A DNA stretch of 56,895 nt from CAYNSB01 sp964399625 (GTDB lineage: Bacteria > Planctomycetota > Phycisphaerae > Phycisphaerales > UBA1924), in the NCBI GenBank assembly GCA_964399625.1, contig CAYNSB010000022.1, forward strand, positions 1 to 56,895, in the 5' to 3' direction. The notes under the pieces were generated by a model that was not told the origin of the DNA, made no database searches, and was given only the letters and a program-made list of their open reading frames with translations. Below, in pieces: positions 8,225-16,931 of the stretch (position 1 is its first letter; every line of letters begins with the position of its first letter). Made by a program: the position numbers and the translations under genes.

Positions 8225-8332
8225 TCATGGCGTGGGTTTCTGGCGCGTGTCCCGCGCGAGGTACACCTCCCCCGTGCCTCCGTGGCCGAGGTCGCGTTCG
8301 ATCTTGAAAGGCCCGATATTGGCAGGGTGCAT
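8225..8332 (-). pseudogene. Ser/Thr protein kinase, N-terminal remnant
   Basis: A 35-codon reading frame starting MHPANIGPFKIERDLGHGG and continuing TGEVYLARDTR before a stop. The IGPFKIERDLGHGGTGEVYLA segment is the glycine-rich ATP-binding loop (kinase subdomain I) of bacterial Hanks-type (PknB-like) kinases, which normally continue for about 250 more residues with the VAIK lysine, HRD and DFG motifs. None of these follow. The fragment therefore looks like the leftover 5' end of a deleted kinase gene, common in planctomycetes. It could in principle be expressed as a short peptide, but I regard it as a relic. Confidence 0.6.
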
Positions 8333-8511
8333 GGGCTCGCCGGAATACAGGGGGCTTTCTTCTCGCCGTCGTCGTCCCGGTGGGCCTGCACCCGGTCTGA
8401 CATTCGAGCGGGCGACTCGGCAATAATCCGCTCTGGCGTGCGTTGAGCCCGGCGCGCGAATACTCGGCCGATCATGACGGGCGGGTGGTTTGTGTCGATG
8501 CGGAGCCAGCC

Positions 8512-10140
8512 GTGCGGACATTAATCGTCGTGTTGTGTTCGTTCCTGTCCGCGTCGGCGGCCTCGGCCCAGAGAGCGTCGCGCGCACCAAGCGCCGGACC
8601 CGAATCGGCGCTCTCGGTGCTGGTGGGCCGCCCGACGGATCGATCGTCCGCCATCAGCGTCATGAGTGCCGAGCGGGCGCAAGCGTTCGTGGAGTACGGC
8701 ACGACCTCGGGGCGGTACGAATCCAAGACCGCCGCGGTGGAGCTTCGCGCGGGGGTTCCGACGGAGTTTGAGTTGGTGGGGCTGAAGCCCGACTCCGCGT
8801 GCTTCTACCGCGTGCACCTGCGACGAGCTGAAGGCGGCGCCTTCGTGCCCGAATCGGAGCGACAGTTCCACACGGCTCGCAAGCCCGGAGGTTCGTTCAC
8901 GTTCGCGGTCCAGGGGGATTCCCATCCCGAGAGGCCCGGACGGATGTACGACCCGGAGCTCTACGTTCGCACGCTGCGGGGCGTCGCCGCGGACAGGCCC
9001 GATTTCTACTTCACGATGGGCGATGACTTCAGCATCGAGCGCCTGTTCGAGCAGAAGTCGCTCTCCCAGTCGTCGGTTGACGCGGTCTATGCGCACCAGC
9101 GTGGGTTTCTTGGGATCGTTGGGCGGTCCACTCCTCTGATGCTTGTCAATGGCAACCACGAGCAGGCCGCGAAGTACCTGCTGGACGGAACGGCGAACAA
9201 CGGCGCGGTGTACGCGGGCAGGGCGAGAACAACGTTCTATCCGCTGCCGGCGCCGGACGCGAAGAGGCCCAACGGAGGCTTCTACTCGGGCAACGCGGAG
9301 CCCGACGAGCACGTCGGGCTGCTGCGGGACTATTACGCCTGGGAGTGGGGGGATGCGCTGTTCGTGGTGATCGACCCGTACTGGCATTCGAGCGTCGTCG
9401 TTGACAACGAGGCGGGGACCAAGGCCCCCGGGCGACCCGGCGGCGGCGAGCAGAAGCGGAACGCGAAGGGGAACGCGGACGGCGACAAGGCGCCCGCGGA
9501 TCAGCCCGACGGTCGCAAGGGCAAGGGACAGCGCGACCTCTGGCAGGTGACGTTGGGCGATTCGCAGTATCACTGGCTCGAGAAGACGCTCAAGGAGAGC
9601 AAAGCGAAGTTCAAGTTCGTCTTCTGCCACCACGTGCTCGGCACGGGTCGCGGCGGGATCGAGGAGGCCACGCGGTATGAGTGGGGAGGCCAGGATGGCG
9701 GCGGGGGCAAGCGCGATCGCAACGGCGATCAGCCGGGCCGGCGCGGGCTCGAGCGCTTCTTCCAGAACCGCCCAACGTGGGACAAGCCGATCCACGCGCT
9801 CATGAGGGACACGGGCGTGACCATCTTCTTTCAGGGTCACGATCATCTCTACGCGCATCAAGAGTTGGATGGCGTTGTGTATCAGACCTGCCCGAACCCG
9901 GCCGATCCGACGTACACCGCGTTCAACAAGGAGGCGTACCGCTCCGGCGACGTTCTGGCGAACTCCGGGTATCTTCGCGTGACGGTGAGCGGAGGAGAGG
10001 ACGCTGGGGTCAAGGTTGAGTACGTTCGTTCGTTCTTGCCTCAGGATGAACGGGACGGCGAGAAGCACGGGAAGATCGCGCGCACCTACACAGTGAAACC
10101 GCGTGCGGTCGTGCTCCCGGTGGGAGGAGATTCGAAGTGA
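8512..10140 (+). CDS. Secreted purple-acid-phosphatase-like metallophosphoesterase (first copy)
   Basis: A 542-aa exported protein. The GTG at 8512 gives a clean signal peptide (RTLIVVLCSFLSASAASAQ). A fibronectin-III-like N-terminal domain (about residues 30-125, with VEYGTTSGRYES and GLKPDSACFYRVHL) precedes a calcineurin-like phosphoesterase domain with metal-ligand motifs GDSHPE, MGDDFS, NGNHEQ, CHHVLG and GHDHLY. This is the architecture of purple acid phosphatases, so it probably hydrolyses phosphate esters outside the cytoplasm; the substrate is unknown. A low-complexity Gly/Lys/Asp-rich insert of about 45 residues interrupts the catalytic domain. The stop overlaps the GTG of the YHYH gene, and a paralogue lies two genes on, indicating a co-transcribed trio. 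Confidence 0.8.
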   Translation: MRTLIVVLCSFLSASAASAQRASRAPSAGPESALSVLVGRPTDRSSAISVMSAERAQAFVEYGTTSGRYESKTAAVELRAGVPTEFELVGLKPDSACFYRVHLRRAEGGAFVPESERQFHTARKPGGSFTFAVQGDSHPERPGRMYDPELYVRTLRGVAADRPDFYFTMGDDFSIERLFEQKSLSQSSVDAVYAHQRGFLGIVGRSTPLMLVNGNHEQAAKYLLDGTANNGAVYAGRARTTFYPLPAPDAKRPNGGFYSGNAEPDEHVGLLRDYYAWEWGDALFVVIDPYWHSSVVVDNEAGTKAPGRPGGGEQKRNAKGNADGDKAPADQPDGRKGKGQRDLWQVTLGDSQYHWLEKTLKESKAKFKFVFCHHVLGTGRGGIEEATRYEWGGQDGGGGKRDRNGDQPGRRGLERFFQNRPTWDKPIHALMRDTGVTIFFQGHDHLYAHQELDGVVYQTCPNPADPTYTAFNKEAYRSGDVLANSGYLRVTVSGGEDAGVKVEYVRSFLPQDERDGEKHGKIARTYTVKPRAVVLPVGGDSK

Positions 10141-12053
10141 TTCGGCTGCGGCGCACGATCGCGATGGCCATGCTCGCACTGAGCTCTCCCGCGTGGGCGC
10201 ACCCGCCCGACGAAAGCGGCCATCATGCCGACCACGCCGTGGATCCTGCCAAGGTGCGCGCGTGGACGAATGCCAAGACGCGTGAGGTGGTGCGGGGAGC
10301 GTTCCTGGCGGCGCGTTCGGTTGATGGCGTGATGAAGGTGAGCATCGAGCGTGAGAATGGCGATGTCGTAAGTTTTCCGCTCGATGATCTTGCGCCGGGC
10401 GATCGGGCCGAGGCCCAGCGGAGGATCGACGAGGTCAGGGCGATCAACGAGCGGCTGGCGGCGCAGGCGGCGGCCCAGCCCGCTCATCCGCAACCCGGCG
10501 ATGCTCGCCCAGGCGTGCGCGACGCCGGCAAGCCCGCGCAGGCCGCGCCCTTCGACATGTTTGCGCCGTGGGTGAAGACGCGCTGGGACGATCGCTGGCT
10601 GTACGTCGAGAGCGACGGGCTGCCGCACGCACCGTGGACGTACCCGTTGATGGTGGGAATCACGAGTTGGCAGCAGCAGGTGCCGCTGCCGCAGGCGTAC
10701 ACCGGCGACAACGCGTGGCGTATTCCGCTCAAGCCCGAGCTTGCCGATGAGCCGGTGTCGGGCAAGACGCGCTTGTACCGCGGGGCGATCGCGCTCGCGG
10801 CGAACGGCGTGCCGATTTTCAACGCGCTGAACAACCGCGGCGACGACGCGTTCAAGGCCGGTGAGCTTGATGAGTTCGGGGGGCACTGCGGGCGGGCCGA
10901 CGACTATCACTATCACATCGCGCCGCTCGCGATCCAGAAGGTCGTCGGCAAGGACAAGCCGATCGCGTACGCGCTGGACGGGTTCCCCATCTACGGGCTG
11001 TTCGATCCCGCGGCGAGGACCGGCGAGGACAAGGCGTGCCCGCTCGGCGGCACCGAACGGCTCGACGCACTGAACGGGCATTTCGCCGCTGCGCCCAAGG
11101 ACGCGCCGGGGGACGCCAAGGGCCTGTACCACTACCACGCAAGCCTGGCGTATCCGTACATCAACGGCGGTGTGCGGGGCAAGGTGACGGTGAAGGAAGA
11201 TCAGATCGATCCGCAGCCGCGGGCCAACCCGGTGCGTCAGTGGCTCCAGCCCTTGCGCGGCGCATCGATCACGGGGTTCAAGACCCTCGCCGACCGTTCC
11301 TGGTCGTTGGAGTACACGCTGGGTGGTAAGAAGCACCTTGTGAACTTCCGCATCGCGGGGGCCGGAGCGGACGCGAAGTACATCTTCGATTTCGTTGACC
11401 CCGATGGAGCGACGAGGACAGAAACGTTTGAGGCGCGGGCGAGGCGCGATGGCCCGGACCGTCCCCGCCGGGGCGATCGCCCGCCCCGCGAGGATCGGCC
11501 GCCGCCCGATGGCGAGCCCCGCGACGAGCGCCCCCCGGCGATCGACGGCGGCGCGGCGGCAGCGGTGCTCAAACCCGTCGAGGGATTCGCGCTCTCCAGC
11601 GCCGACGTGGTCGGGGGGAGGCTCTCGATCGAGTGCACCTGCGACGGCAAGGGTCGCTCGCCCGCACTGAAATGGACCGAGGGGCCCAAGGGGACCAGGG
11701 CGTTCGCGGTGGTGATGCACCATGTGCCTCCCGAGGGCGGAGCGCACGTCTACATGCTCGTCGCGAACATCCCCTCGACGGCGCGCGGGCTCGGGAGCGG
11801 CGACACGAAGTCGGGCACGTGGGGCCAGAACACGGTGAACCGTCGGAACGAGTACACCCCGCCTTGCTCCAAGGGCCCCGGAGACAAGGTGTACGCGGTC
11901 ACGCTGTACGCTCTCTCGGCGGAGGTTGTTCTGCCCGAGGCGAGGTCGATGACGCGCGATTCGCTGCTGGCGGCGATCAAGGGCACAACGCTGGCGACGG
12001 CGACGCTGGATGTGAAGTACGCGCGGGCGGGTGCGAGCGGAGGAGGGCGCTGA
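10137..12053 (+). CDS. Secreted YHYH-domain protein with C-terminal PEBP/YbhB-like domain
   Basis: A 638-aa protein with a signal peptide (MAMLALSSPAWAH). Residues about 35-105 resemble the SHD1-like module common in planctomycete exported proteins (REVVRGAFLAARSVDG...VVSFPLDDL). The centre is a YHYH domain, shown by GGHCGRADDYHYHIAPLAI and LYHYHASLAYPYING, a histidine-rich, probably metal-binding fold. After a Pro/Arg/Asp-rich linker (about residues 435-470) the last 160 residues look like a phosphatidylethanolamine-binding-protein/YbhB domain (SPALKWTEGPKGTRAFAVVM, GTWGQNTVNRRNEY). Start GTG overlaps the previous stop as GTGA. The role is unknown; tight coupling with two phosphatases suggests a shared extracytoplasmic function. 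Confidence 0.75.
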   Translation: MIRLRRTIAMAMLALSSPAWAHPPDESGHHADHAVDPAKVRAWTNAKTREVVRGAFLAARSVDGVMKVSIERENGDVVSFPLDDLAPGDRAEAQRRIDEVRAINERLAAQAAAQPAHPQPGDARPGVRDAGKPAQAAPFDMFAPWVKTRWDDRWLYVESDGLPHAPWTYPLMVGITSWQQQVPLPQAYTGDNAWRIPLKPELADEPVSGKTRLYRGAIALAANGVPIFNALNNRGDDAFKAGELDEFGGHCGRADDYHYHIAPLAIQKVVGKDKPIAYALDGFPIYGLFDPAARTGEDKACPLGGTERLDALNGHFAAAPKDAPGDAKGLYHYHASLAYPYINGGVRGKVTVKEDQIDPQPRANPVRQWLQPLRGASITGFKTLADRSWSLEYTLGGKKHLVNFRIAGAGADAKYIFDFVDPDGATRTETFEARARRDGPDRPRRGDRPPREDRPPPDGEPRDERPPAIDGGAAAAVLKPVEGFALSSADVVGGRLSIECTCDGKGRSPALKWTEGPKGTRAFAVVMHHVPPEGGAHVYMLVANIPSTARGLGSGDTKSGTWGQNTVNRRNEYTPPCSKGPGDKVYAVTLYALSAEVVLPEARSMTRDSLLAAIKGTTLATATLDVKYARAGASGGGR

Positions 12054-12056
12054 TCC

Positions 12057-13697
12057 ATGAGCGATCTCGACCGAGTTCTGGGCCGATCGCGCGTTGGCGG
12101 AGTTGTTCGCCTGGCGCTGTGGGCGATTGCGGCGTGCGGCATCTCAGTCGCGACGGCGCATGCCCAGCCGGACGAGCGTTCCAAGCAGCGTCCGGAGCGC
12201 GGGGGCTTGATCGGGCGGATGACCGCCTTTCACACCGACGTGCCCGCGCACCCGTTCGACGTTGTCCTTGTGAACCCCACGCGCGACTCGATCTCCGCGA
12301 GTGTTGTTGCCTATTCCGACGTGGAGGCTTATGTCGAGCTCGTGGTTCCGTCGCGGCCCGCTCCCGTGCGGACGCCGGTACGCGAGTTGAAGGCGGGCGA
12401 GCCGTCGCTGTTCGTGCTCTCCGACCTGCGCCCGGACACGGGGTACACCTATCGCCTGTGGACCCGCGCCAGGGCCACGAGCGCCGGTCCCAAGGCGGAG
12501 TTCGCGGCGAGCGAGCCTTTCGCGTTCCACACGCCGCGTCCAGCGGGGTCGTCGTTCGTCTTCACGATGGTCGCCGATTCTCATCTTGATGCGCCGATGA
12601 CGCCGGCGATCTACGAGCGAGCGCTGGCGAACGCGCTGGCGGACAAGCCTGACTTTCATATCGATCTTGGCGACACCTTCATGACGGACAAGCGGGGACG
12701 GGACTTCAAGTCCGCGCAGGCGCAGTACATCGCGCAGAGGTACTACCTCGGCAAGCTCTGCCACTCCGCGCCGCTGCTTATGGTGCTGGGCAATCACGAT
12801 GGGGAGTGGGGGTACGCGCGGGGGGACGCGGATGCGATGGCGCCGTGGTCGTACGCGCAGCGGACGAGGTACTTTCCGCCGCCCCTCATTGGCGAGAGGG
12901 ACGACGACAGGGCGATGTTCTCCGGGTCCACGGCGTACACCAAGGGACAGGGCGCGAACTACTACGCGTGCACCTGGGGTGATGCCCAGCTCATCGTGCT
13001 CGATCCGTTCTGGTTCACGAACGAGAAGGCGCGCGGGCCGGGCGGGCGAGGCGGCGGAGGAGCGGACGCGGGCCGTCGTGGCGGAGAGCAGGGCGGTAGG
13101 CCGGCGTCCGACGCCGATACCGCGCTCACCGACCAGGGGTGGACGATGACGCTCGGCAAGGCGCAGTACGACTGGCTCACGCACACGCTGGACGCATCGC
13201 GCAGCGCGCACACGTTCGTGTTCATCCACCATCTTGTGGGTGGCATGGGGCGCGCCTCACGGGGCGGCGCGAGCGCCGCACCTTACTTCGAATGGGGCGG
13301 AAAGAACGCGGATGGCACGGACGGCTTCGCGGCGCACCGTCCCGGATGGTCCTTGCCCATCCACCAGCTTCTGGTCAAGCACCATGTGGAGGCGGTGTTC
13401 CACGGTCACGACCATCTTTACGTGCATGAGGAGCTGGACGGCGTCGCGTACCAGTGCGTGCCGCAGCCCGGGAATGTGAATGGGGGAACGCGGAGCGCCG
13501 CCGAGTACGGGTACCGAAGCGGGACGATTCTGGGGAGCCCGGGGCACGTGCGGGTCACGGTGTCGCCCGGGGCGACGAAGGTCGAGTTCGTGCGGGCGGC
13601 GGCCGGCGATGGGCACGGCGGCATGGCGGACAAGTCCGCGAATCGAGCGGTCGTGGATTCGTACGAGATCCCGGCGCCGCGCGAGTCTTCTAAGTGA
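12057..13697 (+). CDS. Secreted purple-acid-phosphatase-like metallophosphoesterase (second copy)
   Basis: A 546-aa exported protein, paralogous to the product encoded at 8512. A basic N-terminus and hydrophobic segment (LALWAIAACGISVATAHAQ) form the signal peptide. An Fn3-like domain (LSDLRPDTGYTYRLWTRA) is followed by the phosphoesterase domain with ADSHLD, LGDTFM, GNHDGE, FIHHLVGG and GHDHLY as metal ligands. Like its paralogue it has a Gly/Arg-rich insert (about residues 325-360) between the core and HH motifs. It begins 3 bases after the YHYH gene stop, so the three genes form one operon. Retention of both copies around the same middle gene suggests divergence in substrate rather than redundancy. 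Confidence 0.8.
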   Translation: MSDLDRVLGRSRVGGVVRLALWAIAACGISVATAHAQPDERSKQRPERGGLIGRMTAFHTDVPAHPFDVVLVNPTRDSISASVVAYSDVEAYVELVVPSRPAPVRTPVRELKAGEPSLFVLSDLRPDTGYTYRLWTRARATSAGPKAEFAASEPFAFHTPRPAGSSFVFTMVADSHLDAPMTPAIYERALANALADKPDFHIDLGDTFMTDKRGRDFKSAQAQYIAQRYYLGKLCHSAPLLMVLGNHDGEWGYARGDADAMAPWSYAQRTRYFPPPLIGERDDDRAMFSGSTAYTKGQGANYYACTWGDAQLIVLDPFWFTNEKARGPGGRGGGGADAGRRGGEQGGRPASDADTALTDQGWTMTLGKAQYDWLTHTLDASRSAHTFVFIHHLVGGMGRASRGGASAAPYFEWGGKNADGTDGFAAHRPGWSLPIHQLLVKHHVEAVFHGHDHLYVHEELDGVAYQCVPQPGNVNGGTRSAAEYGYRSGTILGSPGHVRVTVSPGATKVEFVRAAAGDGHGGMADKSANRAVVDSYEIPAPRESSK

Positions 13698-13962
13698 GGA
13701 CGGGGCCAAGACCTGCATGCATCGACTGCGTCCTTCGCTGGCGATCCCAAGCCGGTGAGTTGTACGTCACGGGATCGGAATGCTCCGATACACGTCCGTG
13801 GCACGCGACGTCGTGCGCGCACGTCGCTGACACAATCTAAAGTACGTCGCGGGGCGCACTTGGCGGATCGATGACCTCACGCTCAACGTGCGTTCGCCCG
13901 GATGAGCCGCGAGTGACTGGATATCGAAGCTGGCTTGGCGTGCTCGAACACAGGAGAACCGC

Positions 13963-14556
13963 ATGGACTTTCTGACTCATCTGTGGCTTCCGATCGTGGC
14001 CTCGGCCGGGGCGGTGTGGATCGCGAGTTGCCTGGCGTGGATGGTCGTTGGGCACCACAAGGGCGACTGGAAGGAGATCCCCAACGAGGGCGAGTTCATC
14101 GCGGCGGTCCAGCGCATGGGCATTCCGGCGGGGAGCTACGGCTTTCCCGAGTTCCGCAAGTGCGAGGGGCTGACCAAGGAGCAGAAAAAGGCCAAGTGGG
14201 AGGATATGCAGAAAGGCCCGATGGGCTTGCTCCGCGTGTGGGGCCCCATCAGCATGGGCAAGAACATGGTCCTGACGTTGCTCGTGTACCTCGTGGCGAG
14301 TGCGCTCGTGGGGTACATCGGGTGGAACGCGCTGGGGCATGCCGACTCTGTCGCGGGTTCGCTGGCCGGGCGGCCGGCGTTTGCCAAGGTGATGCAGGTG
14401 CTGGGCACGGCGGGCGTTCTCGCGTACAGCTTCGCGAGCCTGCCCAACGACATCTGGTTCCAGAAGTCGCGTCGCGAGGTGGTGACGCACCTGGTCGATG
14501 GCGTGGTGTTCGGGCTGATCACGGGGGCCGTGTTCGCGTGGCTGTGGCCCAAGTGA
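13963..14556 (+). CDS. Hypothetical membrane protein, four predicted TM segments
   Basis: A 197-aa protein with hydrophobic helices near residues 5-28, 106-126, 150-163 and 178-194. A soluble loop carries VVGHHKGDWKEIPNEGEF and FPEFRKCEGLTKEQKK. The HHKxDW and GPMGLLRVWGP...MGKN segments recur in a widespread group of uncharacterised bacterial membrane proteins. The ATG at 13963 follows AGGAGAACCGC, a good ribosome binding site. It stands alone, convergent with the nuclease gene on its right and 265 bases after the phosphatase operon; that upstream gap shows no gene. No function is assigned. Confidence 0.6.
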   Translation: MDFLTHLWLPIVASAGAVWIASCLAWMVVGHHKGDWKEIPNEGEFIAAVQRMGIPAGSYGFPEFRKCEGLTKEQKKAKWEDMQKGPMGLLRVWGPISMGKNMVLTLLVYLVASALVGYIGWNALGHADSVAGSLAGRPAFAKVMQVLGTAGVLAYSFASLPNDIWFQKSRREVVTHLVDGVVFGLITGAVFAWLWPK

Positions 14557-14588
14557 TCCCCTGACCCAATGGAGCCGAGCCGCCGGCG

Positions 14589-15602
14589 TCACTGGTTGCG
14601 GAGCGGGTCCGGGCGATAGAGCTTCGTGTCCAGGCCCCACTGGCGCTCGGTGAAGTTGCCTCCCAGCGAGCCCATGTCCACGCCGTCGGGGCGAGCCGCG
14701 GCGAGGGCCATGGTCGTCTTCGCGTCGAGGTTGTCGAGGATGGAGACGAGGATCGCCTCGGGCGTGGCGGGGATCTTGGCCGCGCCGAACTCGGGCACGC
14801 CGTGGTGCGAGAGGATGATGTGCTCGAGGACGAGTTGGGTGCCCGGGGGCAGGCGCAGGCCCTTCTCGCGGCGGAGAACGTCCACCTTGTCGCGGAGCAT
14901 CATCGCGCCCTCGACGATGTGCCCGATCAGCTCGCCGCGGTCCGTGTACGAGAAGACCTTGTCGTAGGAGAGCTCGCGGGTCTTGCCCAGGTCGTGCAGG
15001 AACAGGCCGACCATGACCAGGTCCCGGTTGATCTTGGGATAGAGCGGGCAGACGAGGTCGGCGAGGTTCAGCAGGTTCAGCGTGTGCTCGAGGAGCCCGC
15101 CGATGTACGCGTGGTGCATGCTCTTGGCGGCGGGGCAGCGCTTGAAGGCGGTGACGAGCATCTCGTCGGACAGGTACGCCTCAACGAGCGCCTTCATCGC
15201 GGGGTGCGTCAGCGTGCCCAGAACCTGAGTGAGCTCCGCGTACATCTCGTCGATGGGGCGGGCCGCGGTGGGCATCAGGTCGGCGATCTGATCGTTGGTG
15301 GGCTCGATGGGCGCGATGGTCTGGATGATGATCTGGAGCTCGCCCTGGTACGCCTGCGTCTCGCCCTCGATCCACACGTAGCCGTCGCCGGGCACGTTGC
15401 TCGCGGTGGCCTCGTCGATCGACCACATGCGTCCGGGCACCTCTCCCGTCCGATCGCCCACCAGGCATCGCAGATACGCCTTGTCGTTGCGCGTGCGCCC
15501 GACCTGCGCGTTGGCGATCGAGTACGCGCCGCTGATGCGCTCCGAGGGCTTGAGCTCGCGGATGAATCGGCGGGGCTTGTCGCTGCTGACGCTGGGGGGC
15601 AT
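14589..15602 (-). CDS. YhaM-like 3'-5' exoribonuclease (OB-fold plus HD domain)
   Basis: A 337-aa cytoplasmic protein. Residues about 10-110 form an OB-fold nucleic-acid binding domain (YLRCLVGDRTGEVPGRMW, GYVWIEGETQAYQGELQI). Residues about 155-310 form an HD-hydrolase domain with the metal-binding ligands HHAYIGGLLEHT, LFLHDLGKT and HIILSHHG, the order seen in YhaM/CBF1-type 3'-5' exoribonucleases that trim RNA and single-stranded DNA. The length fits (YhaM is about 314 aa). The start ATG at 15602 begins MPPSVSSDK; further upstream the frame is not protein-like. It is convergent with the membrane protein gene and lies 80 bases from thiD2-thiE on the same strand. Confidence 0.8.
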   Translation of the reverse strand: MPPSVSSDKPRRFIRELKPSERISGAYSIANAQVGRTRNDKAYLRCLVGDRTGEVPGRMWSIDEATASNVPGDGYVWIEGETQAYQGELQIIIQTIAPIEPTNDQIADLMPTAARPIDEMYAELTQVLGTLTHPAMKALVEAYLSDEMLVTAFKRCPAAKSMHHAYIGGLLEHTLNLLNLADLVCPLYPKINRDLVMVGLFLHDLGKTRELSYDKVFSYTDRGELIGHIVEGAMMLRDKVDVLRREKGLRLPPGTQLVLEHIILSHHGVPEFGAAKIPATPEAILVSILDNLDAKTTMALAAARPDGVDMGSLGGNFTERQWGLDTKLYRPDPLRNQ

Positions 15603-15681
15603 GAGGGGCTCCACGAAGGTAAGGCTTCGATGATAGGTGGTGGGGGTGTTCCGCTGTCGTGCGCCCGCTCGCGGGGCGGTT

Positions 15682-16785
15682 CTACCCGAGCGATCGTGCC
15701 AATCGCTCGCAGACGGCGCGCGGATCGGGCGAACCACACACGACGCTCGATACTGCGACACCCCTGCACCCGACGCGGGCGAGCAACTCCACGTTCTCCG
15801 GCGTGATTCCACCGATCGCCAGGTGCGGGCGCTCGCCAAGGGCAGGGTCGCGAACGTACTGCGCGAGGTATTCCGGGCCCGCGAGCGCGGGCTTGTGCTT
15901 GGTCGTTGTTGCGAACATGGGTCCGCATCCGAAGTAGTCCGCCCCGTCACGCGCTGCACGTCGCGCCTGGTCCAGCGAACCCGTCGATACACCGACGAGG
16001 AGCCTGAACCCCGCGAGCCGGCGTACGTCGTGAACATGCAGATCGGTTTGACCCACGTGGACGCCATCCGCCCCAGCCAGGAGCGCGATGTCCGGGCGGT
16101 CGTTGACGATCACGTGAGCGCGGTGCGCGCCCGGGCGGGTCGCGTGGGCGATCTCGACGAGTCGGCGTGCGCGCGCGAGCAACTCGCCCGAGTCGAGTTC
16201 CTTCTCGCGCAGTTGGAGGCAATCGGCCCCGCCTTCGAGCGACTGTTCCGCGACTCGATCCCAGGGAAGATGCGTGCACAGACGGTCGCTGATGAGCACG
16301 CACAAACGCCATTGCGGGGCGCCGGCCGCGGGCAGGGCGAGGCCAAGCTGCTTCTCCAGCTCGTACGCGCGATAGCGGATCTGCTCGAGCGACGCTGATG
16401 CCCGCACGGCGCGAGCGCCGGCGGGCTCCGTCCGGCGATCCGTCTCGAGCGCCTTGGTGGATTCCTCGATCGCCCGGAGAGCTTCGCCCAGGCGCGAGCC
16501 CGCCGCGAGCACGACACCCCGAAGCCCCTGGCGGGAGCCCTCCGCGGGGGTTGCCACGCTCGTGCCCACATCGGCAGGCGTGTCACGGTTGGCCAGGAGC
16601 ATGCCCCTATCCAGGCCCAGGCTCGCGATCGCGTCGATCGCGCCGCGCAGGTCGTGTCGCAGCTCCTTGAGCGATGAGCAAAGCCCCTCGTCGTTGAGTG
16701 CGAAGCGAGCCGCATCCTCCATGACCCGGAGCGCCTCTCGGGCTCGGTTGGCGTTCGCGTCGATGATCCGGGCGAGGGCGTGCAT
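15682..16785 (-). CDS. thiE: ThiD2-ThiE bifunctional thiamine phosphate synthase
   Basis: A 367-aa fusion. Residues 1-140 contain RIIDANANRAREALRVMED, the hallmark of the ThiD2 domain, a hydroxymethylpyrimidine-phosphate kinase unrelated to canonical ThiD. Residues about 155-365 are ThiE, which joins HMP diphosphate and thiazole phosphate to thiamine phosphate: LISDRL, GADCLQLREKELDSGEL, VIVNDRPDIALLAGADGVHVG, GADYFGCGPMF and GGITPENV. The ThiE domain is complete with its catalytic and phosphate-binding motifs. No TPP riboswitch-like sequence is recognisable in the 146 bases upstream. It is divergent from zwf. The fusion supplies the last HMP kinase step and the coupling step in one polypeptide. 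Confidence 0.9.
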   Translation of the reverse strand: MHALARIIDANANRAREALRVMEDAARFALNDEGLCSSLKELRHDLRGAIDAIASLGLDRGMLLANRDTPADVGTSVATPAEGSRQGLRGVVLAAGSRLGEALRAIEESTKALETDRRTEPAGARAVRASASLEQIRYRAYELEKQLGLALPAAGAPQWRLCVLISDRLCTHLPWDRVAEQSLEGGADCLQLREKELDSGELLARARRLVEIAHATRPGAHRAHVIVNDRPDIALLAGADGVHVGQTDLHVHDVRRLAGFRLLVGVSTGSLDQARRAARDGADYFGCGPMFATTTKHKPALAGPEYLAQYVRDPALGERPHLAIGGITPENVELLARVGCRGVAVSSVVCGSPDPRAVCERLARSLG

Positions 16786-16931
16786 CGGGCAACTCTACTC
16801 CCGCCCGTTGCCGATCCCGCGCATCCCGCATCAAACCGGCGACGCACGCCGAATCCGTTGCGGCTACGCTGGCGATCGGGCCGATGCACGAGCCGAGAGC
16901 GCCCACCCCGAGGACCCCGACGGAACCCGCC

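Noticed and set aside
7165..8511. tRNA or attachment site at the right edge of the island
   Set aside because: No cloverleaf, anticodon arm or direct repeat matching the left junction (about 165-180) is seen.
16786..16931. Possible TPP riboswitch before thiD2-thiE
   Set aside because: No CTGAGA-type or GGGTAATGCCAG-like core segments are visible on either strand.
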